DNA of 18,249 nt from positions 1 to 18,249 of the forward strand of contig DATLBA010000064.1 of assembly GCA_035527275.1 (NCBI GenBank). The letters run 5' to 3'. This stretch comes from DATLBA01 sp035527275 (GTDB taxonomy: Bacteria > Planctomycetota > Phycisphaerae > FEN-1346). Below the pieces are notes generated by a model. That model saw only the letters and a list, made by a program, of their open reading frames with translations, was not told the origin of the DNA and did not search any database. Shown piece after piece: positions 13,258 to 18,249 of this stretch (positions are counted from its first letter, which is position 1; every line of letters starts with the position of its first letter). The translations under genes were made by a program, and so were the position numbers.

Positions 13258-15492
13258 CTACTTCCTCTTGCCTGCCCCTTTGCCCTGGTCCATGCGCTTC
13301 CGGACCCAGGCTTCGGCGTGTTCGGCCAGGGACTTCTTGCGCCCGCTGACAAGGGGCTTGCCTTTGGTCGGGCTCGGCGGCACCGCGCCGCCCTCGCGGG
13401 GTTTTGCGAACCGCTTCTTCAGAAACTTCTGTTCCAGGAAACGCAGCGACGACGAGGTGAAAATATACAGGCACAGCCCCGAGGGCGCGTTGTAGAGGAT
13501 CACCAGCATGAAGACCATCATGAACCCCATCATCTGCTTCTGCTGCTGCGCCTGACCGCCGGCCGCCGGTGTGGGCGTCATCCGCTGCTGAAGAAACATC
13601 GACCCCGCCATCAGGAAAGGCAGAATGTTGAAACTCGTGATTCCGCCGCCCAGCATCCCCTGCAGCGCGCCGATTAACCAACCCAGCAGCGGAATCGACT
13701 GGCCGGGGATGAAGAACGGTGTCCCCCAGCGAATCAGCGCATCGGGCTGGGCCAAGTCCTGGAGGAAAATCGAACCCTCCGGCACCATCCATGTGGGCAG
13801 AAACGCCGCATGGCGCAAATTAATCGCCACCATCAGGGCGCCGTAAAGGCCGATCCAGATCGGCATCTGGACAACCATCGGCAGGCACCCGCTGACCGGG
13901 TTAATCCCCTCTTCCTTATACAGCCGCATCATCTCCTGATTCAGGCGCTGCTTGTCGCTCCCGTGTTGTTCCCGAAGCGCCTGCATCTTCGGCCCGAGCG
14001 TCTGCATCTTCGACATCGACTTCGTGCTCCACAGCGTCACGGGATAGAGCACCACCTGGAGCACGACCACGAGCATGATGATTGCAAGGCCGTAGTTCCG
14101 GACCAGCGCGTGAAACCCATCCAGTATCACTACCATAAATTTGCTGATGTTCTTGAGGCCGGGAATATCGACGCAGCATCGTGTCCACAAAATCAGGTCG
14201 GCCAAGCCGAGATGGCCGTAACTCTCTTGCAGCAAATCCGGGTCCTTCGGCCCGGCGAAAATGACGTAATCGTGGCGCAATGGCTCGCCGGGCTTGATTG
14301 GCAGGTCCTGCACCAGCAGCCGCACGCCCGCCAGCGGCTGTTCCTCGCCGGACTCGGTCACCTCGTAGCGAAACGCCTCCGCCCCGGCGGCGAAGGTCCC
14401 TTCGGCCGACGGTTTCTGCGGAATCATCACGACGGCGAAGTACTTGTCCACCTGGCCGACCCAGACGAGAGACGGACCGGCGAGTTCGGTCTTCGCTTCG
14501 GCCTCGGCCGGGGCGCCCTTCTCGGCCTTAATCTTGCCGCCGGGCACCATCTTGACCTCGACCTCTCCTCCCGACCAGAGACCGGCCACCGCCTGGCGAA
14601 AGTCGGTGCGGATGCCTTCGCGCGGCAGCGCCGGCGGGCCCTGAAGCACATAGCCGACCTCCTCGACCCGCGGGTCGGCAGCGGTGAACGTCAGGTGCAT
14701 TTCGATCTCATACTGGGGCGGTGATTCCCCCGGCGATTCTTCCTCCGCCATCGGCCGCGGCTCCGCTGAATAGGTCTTCACGACCGTCAACACCGGCTTC
14801 CCGTCGGCCGTCTCGACGTCGATCGAAAACGCCACCTGCGTCGGCCCCGTCTTGCCGCGGTCGATTCTCCACACCGCTTCGGACAGGTCCACCTTCTCGC
14901 GCTCAAGGGACCCGGCGAACTTGACGCGCAGTTCCGCAATCCCGAAGGCGGGGAACGGGGCGCCAGGCTCCACAAGGTCCATCGCCTCCCGCTCGTCCGG
15001 ATCCTTTTTGTAGCGGTCGGTGACGGTCTTGAACACCCGGTGCCGCGCCAAGGTCAGCCGCCTGACGGCCGTGCCTCGCGACGTGATCTCGGCCTCGAGG
15101 TCAAAATCGCCGCCATAGCGGGCCGAACCGATGACCACCGTCCTGGCGGCTTCTGTCTCCCCGGCTCCTGCCACCTTCAGGGCAGGTGCTTTCATCACAG
15201 GGACGGCGGGCGCCGCCTCGGCGAGCACCGACGCAGGAACTTCCTCGGCGAGCACCGGCGCAGGAACTTCCTCGGCGAGCACCGGCGCAGGAACTTCCTC
15301 GGCGGGCTCTTCGGAAGGCGCCTCGGCAGGCACTCGCTCGGCCGGCGCCTGGGCGGGCGTTTCGGGCCGCGGCGCTTCGCTCGGCCGCTCGGCGGCGGGG
15401 TTGAACCGGCGCATCAACGGACCCCAGAGCGAGACGATGGCCAATACAATGGCCATCACCAACACCGTGCGGATGACAGTTTCCCGATCCAA
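13258..15492 (-). CDS. yidC: Membrane protein insertase YidC, long form with Pro/Glu/Ala linker
   Basis: YidC inserts and folds inner-membrane proteins, alone or with SecYEG. The 744 residues exceed E. coli YidC (548). Order: N-terminal transmembrane helix (about 8-25), a Pro/Glu/Ala-rich linker (about 32-108) with three copies of a 9-residue unit at 65-91, a periplasmic beta domain (about 115-415), then the insertase core from about 440 with YPVTLWSTKSMSKM (483-496), GSDKQRLNQEMMRLYKEEG, NPVSGCLPMVVQMPIW and NAPSGLCLYIF. A basic tail follows. The residue aligned with the groove Arg (E. coli R366, in VRGIMYP) is Q479 (LQVVLYP). The start is TTG with GGAG 7 bases upstream; the next Met would cut the first helix. 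It follows a metallophosphoesterase gene by 77 bases. Confidence 0.95.
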   Translation of the reverse strand: MDRETVIRTVLVMAIVLAIVSLWGPLMRRFNPAAERPSEAPRPETPAQAPAERVPAEAPSEEPAEEVPAPVLAEEVPAPVLAEEVPASVLAEAAPAVPVMKAPALKVAGAGETEAARTVVIGSARYGGDFDLEAEITSRGTAVRRLTLARHRVFKTVTDRYKKDPDEREAMDLVEPGAPFPAFGIAELRVKFAGSLEREKVDLSEAVWRIDRGKTGPTQVAFSIDVETADGKPVLTVVKTYSAEPRPMAEEESPGESPPQYEIEMHLTFTAADPRVEEVGYVLQGPPALPREGIRTDFRQAVAGLWSGGEVEVKMVPGGKIKAEKGAPAEAEAKTELAGPSLVWVGQVDKYFAVVMIPQKPSAEGTFAAGAEAFRYEVTESGEEQPLAGVRLLVQDLPIKPGEPLRHDYVIFAGPKDPDLLQESYGHLGLADLILWTRCCVDIPGLKNISKFMVVILDGFHALVRNYGLAIIMLVVVLQVVLYPVTLWSTKSMSKMQTLGPKMQALREQHGSDKQRLNQEMMRLYKEEGINPVSGCLPMVVQMPIWIGLYGALMVAINLRHAAFLPTWMVPEGSIFLQDLAQPDALIRWGTPFFIPGQSIPLLGWLIGALQGMLGGGITSFNILPFLMAGSMFLQQRMTPTPAAGGQAQQQKQMMGFMMVFMLVILYNAPSGLCLYIFTSSSLRFLEQKFLKKRFAKPREGGAVPPSPTKGKPLVSGRKKSLAEHAEAWVRKRMDQGKGAGKRK
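15221..15301 (-). repeat. Three tandem 27-bp repeats inside yidC
   Basis: Three head-to-tail 27-base units (15221-15247, 15248-15274, 15275-15301) encode EEVPAPVLA twice and EEVPASVLA once. The second and third copies are identical in DNA; the first differs by one base (Ser for Pro). The lack of silent differences points to recent duplication, and copy number may vary between strains. Confidence 0.9.
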
Positions 15493-15569
15493 ACCTTATC
15501 TCCAACCTGTGGGAGAGAGTGGCAACCCTAAAAACATGGCCGATTTCCCGTTGCGCCGCGACGTGCCTC

Positions 15570-16313
15570 TCAGCGGCCGTCCGCCAGCCGGTTCCCCAGA
15601 AAATCGTCCAGTTCGTCGTTGGCGAAGACCTTCTCCATCGTTTGCTGCACGTCGTATGGCACGCGATGCCACTGGACTTCCCTGCCGTGCAGCGTCACAT
15701 AACAGGCCCGCGGGTCGAGGTCGCGCGGCTGGCCGACGCTGCCGATGTTGACGATTGCTTTGCCGCCCAGCGTGTACGTGTGACCCAGTTGGGTCGGTGT
15801 GAGGAACTCCAACTCTTCGGTGAAGACGCCCGGCAGGTGGGTGTGCCCGACGAAGCACGCCACCGCGATCATGTCAAACACCTGCATCAGTTTCGCCGGG
15901 CCCATGTCCGATTCGTCCGGGAACAGGTACTCGTGCATCGGATAGCGCGGCGAGCCGTGGACATACAAAACGCCGTTCTCCTGACGGGTCACATCCATCC
16001 GCGCGAGAAACTCCCACCGTTTCTGCCTCAACCCCTCGTCGGGCTCGGTCTCGAGCACTCGGCGCGTCCAGAAGACGGCTCGCTCGGCGGGGGTGTTGAA
16101 CCCTCCCGGTTCCATAAAGACCGCGTGGTCATGGTTCCCCATGATGGTGAAGTCGAACTCCATGGCCCGGTCCAGGCACGCCTTCGGGTCGGGCCCGTAG
16201 CCGACGACGTCGCCGAGACAGTAAATGGCCTCGCAGCCCAGTTCCGCGATGTCGGCGCACACGGCGTCCAGCGCCTCGATGTTGCCGTGAATGTCCGACA
16301 CCATCGCAATCAT
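15570..16313 (-). CDS. Calcineurin-like metallophosphoesterase
   Basis: The 247-residue product has the metal-binding blocks of the superfamily in order: SDIHGN (6-11), CLGDVVGYGP (32-41), GNHDH (59-63), VHGSP (118-122) and GHTH (156-159), followed by NIGSVGQPRD. The GDVVGYGP and GSVGQPRD forms are typical of the YfcE-like bacterial phosphodiesterase group. The substrate is unknown. An open frame extends upstream to 16469, but that part is low-quality Arg/Gly/Ala sequence and contains a palindromic repeat. GAGGGG lies 7 bases before the ATG at 16313, which is why I choose this start. It lies between the Trm112-like gene and yidC on the same strand. Confidence 0.9.
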   Translation of the reverse strand: MIAMVSDIHGNIEALDAVCADIAELGCEAIYCLGDVVGYGPDPKACLDRAMEFDFTIMGNHDHAVFMEPGGFNTPAERAVFWTRRVLETEPDEGLRQKRWEFLARMDVTRQENGVLYVHGSPRYPMHEYLFPDESDMGPAKLMQVFDMIAVACFVGHTHLPGVFTEELEFLTPTQLGHTYTLGGKAIVNIGSVGQPRDLDPRACYVTLHGREVQWHRVPYDVQQTMEKVFANDELDDFLGNRLADGR

Positions 16314-16395
16314 CTCGTCGCCCCTCGCCCTGCGCCCGCCGCGCCCTTCGTTGCGTGAAGCCCCAACTAGCCGCGAGCGTGCTTGCCCGCCGGAG

Positions 16396-16410
16396 CCCGC
16401 CACAGGCGGG
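16396..16410 (-). repeat. Intercistronic hairpin similar to the one at 693-708
   Basis: CCCGCC and GGCGGG form a 6-base inverted repeat around three bases, next to TAAAC on the plus strand. A second small inverted repeat ACCTC/GAGGT follows at 16414-16427. As at 693-708, the transcribed strand reads GTTTA before the stem, and the element sits between two co-oriented genes. Confidence 0.5.
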
Positions 16411-16465
16411 TAAACCTCGGCGGAGGTGGGAGCGAGCGGCGCCGTTTGCACCGCCGAGCCCACCT

Positions 16466-16645
16466 TCACCCGCCGGACTCGTCCGGCTTTTCGGCCTCAT
16501 CGATTAACATCACGGGGATATCGTCGCGGATCGGGTACCGGAGACCGCACGCCGCATTCTCACAAATCAGCCGGTCGCCTTCCTGGCGGACCTTCGCCTT
16601 GCACGCCGGACAGACCAGAACGTCGAGCAGTTTCTCGTCGAGCAC
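16466..16645 (-). CDS. Trm112-like zinc-ribbon protein (UPF0434 family)
   Basis: This is a small 59-residue protein with a C12-x2-C15 ... C28-x4-C33 pattern in LLDVLVCPACK and ICENAACGLRYPIRDDIPVML, the signature of Trm112/UPF0434 proteins. Eukaryotic and archaeal Trm112 activate methyltransferases; the bacterial members' partners are mostly undefined. I choose the GTG at 16645 because GGAGGG lies exactly 7 bases upstream and the product then starts like other members (LDEKLLDVLVCP). An ATG at 16660 would add five residues but overlaps that ribosome site and has none of its own. It is the first gene after a strong promoter and precedes the metallophosphoesterase by 152 bases. Confidence 0.88.
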   Translation of the reverse strand: MLDEKLLDVLVCPACKAKVRQEGDRLICENAACGLRYPIRDDIPVMLIDEAEKPDESGG

Positions 16646-16679
16646 CGCGCCACCCTCCATGCCTCGCTGGGCCGTCGAA

Positions 16680-16695
16680 TCCCGATGAATCGGGA
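16680..16695. promoter_or_regulatory. Inverted repeat in the Trm112-like gene leader
   Basis: TCCCGAT-GA-ATCGGGA is a perfect 7-base inverted repeat around GA. It lies between the proposed start of transcription near 16714 and the start codon. It could be an operator or a leader hairpin. Confidence 0.4.
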
Positions 16696-16720
16696 AAGCC
16701 CCTGACCGCGAAACGGCGCC

Positions 16721-16748
16721 AGTATAGGCCCGCGCCCCGCCAAGTCAA
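16721..16748 (-). promoter_or_regulatory. Sigma70-like promoter for the Trm112-like/phosphoesterase/yidC run
   Basis: On the minus strand TTGACT (16748-16743), 16 bases and TATACT (16726-16721) match consensus at five of six positions in each box. This is one of the best pairs in the window. The leader would be about 70 bases. Confidence 0.6.
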
Positions 16749-16992
16749 CCGTTTACGCCCCACAGGGGTCTCCCCGTAGGCGCGGCTGGATTTCCTGGCA
16801 CGAAAGGCGAGGGCCCATTTTGTCACCCCAAGTTTTACCCGCCGCAGCCTTCCGGCCGCCGCCCCGCCTGCGGGCCGCAGCCCTATGGCGGGCGGAGGCC
16901 CGATGGGGCTTTGGCGGAGGCGGCTGGCGAAGGTGGGCCTTCCCTTCGGGGCCGCCGCGCTCGCTGGTGGGTTGGTTCCATTGGAGCGGCCT

Positions 16993-17019
16993 GTTAACGT
17001 GCTCCTTCTACATGTTAAC
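16993..17019. promoter_or_regulatory. Paired GTTAAC palindromes 21 bp apart
   Basis: Two copies of the palindrome GTTAAC (16993-16998 and 17014-17019), each preceded by T, are spaced 21 bases start to start, about two turns of the helix. They lie 46 bases upstream of the candidate -35 of the HEAT-repeat gene. AT-rich motifs stand out in this GC-rich stretch. A regulator binding site is possible. Confidence 0.3.
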
Positions 17020-17062
17020 CTACCCGCGAAAGGTCTGAAGTGTCGGAACGACCCGTGAGTGG

Positions 17063-17072
17063 CATTGCAATG
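17063..17072. promoter_or_regulatory. Palindrome CATTGCAATG over the -35 box
   Basis: This perfect 10-base palindrome contains the whole proposed -35 (TTGCAA). A protein bound here would block RNA polymerase. It shares ATTGCA and TGCAAT with the 16-bp palindrome at 8236-8251, though the middle differs. Confidence 0.3.
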
Positions 17073-17093
17073 AGACAGCCCGCGCCCTACAAT
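17065..17093 (+). promoter_or_regulatory. Sigma70-like promoter for the HEAT-repeat gene
   Basis: TTGCAA (17065-17070), 17 bases and TACAAT (17088-17093) give four and five of six matches with ideal spacing. Transcription would start near 17100, about 100 bases before the ATG. Confidence 0.5.
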
Positions 17094-17198
17094 TGGCACT
17101 GATAGGGTGGCCATGCCGGTCAAGGGTTGCCAATCGCCACGCGCAGATCGTAAAAGCCCATGAGGGGGTTGGCGATTCGCACGAGGGAGACAAGGGCA

Positions 17199-18249
17199 AT
17201 GAGAAAGACGCCACTACTCGTCTCATGCCTTCTGCTGCTTTCCCCGCCAGTGGCCGCTTGCGCCCAGGTACGGAACGCTCACGACACGGTGCAATCGCTC
17301 ATCCAGGAATTGAAATCTCCGGATGCCTACGTCCGCGCCAGCGCGGCTTGGGCGTTGGGGGACGTGGGGCTGGCTGCCGGAGAAGCGGTTCCTGCGCTCC
17401 TCGATGCGCTCCACGACAAAGCCGATGAGGTCCGCTGGCGGGCCGCCAGGGCGTTAGGCAAGATGGGCAGAGCGCCTGTGCCGGGCCTCATTTTGCTCCT
17501 GAGAGACACCGACCCCAAGGTGCGCAAGGCGGCCGTCGGGGCGCTGACCAACATCGGCCCGGATGCCAAGGACGCCGCCGGCAACCTCGTCAGCCTTCTT
17601 GAGTCGGCGGACGAGCCAGGGGAAACGCGCACGAGGGCCGCCTACGCCCTCGGCAAAATCGGCTTGGCGTCGGATGCGGTGTTTCCGGCCCTCGCGCGGG
17701 CCCTGGAGGACAAAGACCCCAAGGTCCGGTCAGCGGCAGCGTCTGCGTTGGGGGCCCTGGGGCCGGCCGGCAAGGATGCCGTGCCGATCCTTATCAAACT
17801 CCTGAAGCATCCCGACGGGAAGATGCGGGTCGCCGCCGCCGTGTCGCTGAAGAAGTTCGGGTCTGCCGCGAGGGACGCCGTCCCGATGCTCGTCGAGTTG
17901 CTCGCCGGGGGGGACCGCCAGATGAGACTTTGCGCCGGGGGGGCGCTCTGGGAGATTCAACCACCCTGCAATGGTCAGGCAGACGGTCTTCAGGCGGCGC
18001 TGAAGGCCGGCACGGGTACAGACCGCTGGCTGGCAGCCTGGGCGCTGGGGCGCGTTAAGCCTTCGCTCACCGAGGCGATCCCGGCGCTTGTGGAGGCCCT
18101 AAAGGATGCGGATCCCCGTGTGCGGGCGTTTGCGGCCCAGTCGCTGGGCCACATCCGCATGAAACAGCGACCGCAGTTCGATGCCGCGCCGGCCCTCGCC
18201 CAGGCTGTTAAGGATCCGGACCCGCAGGTGCGCCGGGCCGCGGTCGGTG
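17199..18249 (+). CDS. Exported HEAT-repeat protein (partial, C-terminus missing)
   Basis: About 350 residues are visible before the right edge. The product begins MRKTPLLVSCLLLLSPPVAA, a clear Sec-type signal peptide ending near ACAQ. The rest is a chain of HEAT/PBS-lyase-like repeats of about 35-40 residues, each with the pattern hydrophobic-x-x-LL-x-D-x-D-x-x-VR-x-x-AA-x-ALG (for example LLRDTDPKVRKAAVGAL, RALEDKDPKVRSAAASALG and EALKDADPRVRAFAAQSLG). Such proteins are alpha-solenoid scaffolds for protein binding; no catalytic domain is seen in the visible part, but one could follow. GAGGGAG lies 9 bases before the ATG at 17199. An in-frame ATG at 17160 has no ribosome site and would bury the signal peptide. 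Confidence 0.88.
   Translation, partial: MRKTPLLVSCLLLLSPPVAACAQVRNAHDTVQSLIQELKSPDAYVRASAAWALGDVGLAAGEAVPALLDALHDKADEVRWRAARALGKMGRAPVPGLILLLRDTDPKVRKAAVGALTNIGPDAKDAAGNLVSLLESADEPGETRTRAAYALGKIGLASDAVFPALARALEDKDPKVRSAAASALGALGPAGKDAVPILIKLLKHPDGKMRVAAAVSLKKFGSAARDAVPMLVELLAGGDRQMRLCAGGALWEIQPPCNGQADGLQAALKAGTGTDRWLAAWALGRVKPSLTEAIPALVEALKDADPRVRAFAAQSLGHIRMKQRPQFDAAPALAQAVKDPDPQVRRAAVG

Larger units (their letters stand above)
16661..17198. other. Divergent intergenic region between the Trm112-like gene and the HEAT-repeat gene
   Basis: These 538 bases contain a good minus-strand promoter (16721-16748), an inverted repeat in its leader (16680-16695), a paired GTTAAC motif (16993-17019), and a plus-strand promoter with an overlapping palindrome (17063-17093). 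The GC-rich 16830-16970 part has several short self-complementary stretches, such as CTGCGG-G-CCGCAG, but no convincing gene. Confidence 0.5.

Noticed and set aside
15221..15301. Tandem repeats as a CRISPR array
   Set aside because: The units are contiguous with no spacers and lie in frame inside yidC.
16314..16469. Upstream extension of the metallophosphoesterase by 52 residues
   Set aside because: The added part is low-complexity, contains the hairpin repeat, overlaps the Trm112-like stop, and the ATG at 16313 has a good ribosome site.

Overview
The window is high-GC bacterial chromosome made mostly of housekeeping genes. Several traits suggest a planctomycete or a related PVC-group bacterium: a PurL carrying PurS-like domains at its N-terminus beside a separate PurQ, a cytosolic Hanks-type kinase next to accA, secreted thioredoxin/TPR and HEAT-repeat proteins, and a long YidC with a Pro/Glu-rich linker. 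This placement is inferred from gene architecture only; there is no rRNA in the window to confirm it. I saw no tRNA, rRNA, CRISPR array, insertion sequence or phage gene.

Layout. (1) 1-4462, minus strand: an operon tyrA > purL > purQ. PurQ is cut by the left edge. tyrA and purL overlap by 4 bases. A sigma70-like promoter lies in the divergent spacer at 4515-4542. (2) 4695-7594, plus strand: a Ser/Thr protein kinase, accA, and an exported thioredoxin-like/TPR protein, with short spacers that suggest one transcript. (3) 7619-9975, plus strand: an accessory stretch with visibly lower GC. It holds a DUF433/PIN-like toxin-antitoxin pair with a near-consensus promoter buried in the 3' end of the preceding gene. 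This is followed by a three-gene cassette: an NlpC/P60-like predicted cysteine hydrolase, an unrecognised helical protein translationally overlapped with it, and a DUF6941-like protein. A perfect 16-bp palindrome and promoter-like boxes precede the cassette. (4) 10203-16645, minus strand: Trm112-like zinc ribbon > metallophosphoesterase > yidC, then uvrA, which probably has its own promoter. (5) 17199-18249, plus strand: a secreted HEAT-repeat protein cut by the right edge, behind a good promoter.

How the genes work together. PurL and PurQ form the FGAM synthase of purine synthesis, and TyrA feeds tyrosine synthesis. AccA is one half of the acetyl-CoA carboxylase carboxyltransferase. UvrA starts nucleotide-excision repair and YidC inserts membrane proteins. 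The best candidate for something undescribed is the 8533-9975 cassette beside the toxin-antitoxin pair; its role (defence, conflict or other) is not shown by the sequence. Secondary points are the tandem PurS-like domains on PurL, a kinase with DFA in place of DFG, a thioredoxin fold lacking its first active-site Cys, and a YidC with Gln where the groove Arg is expected.
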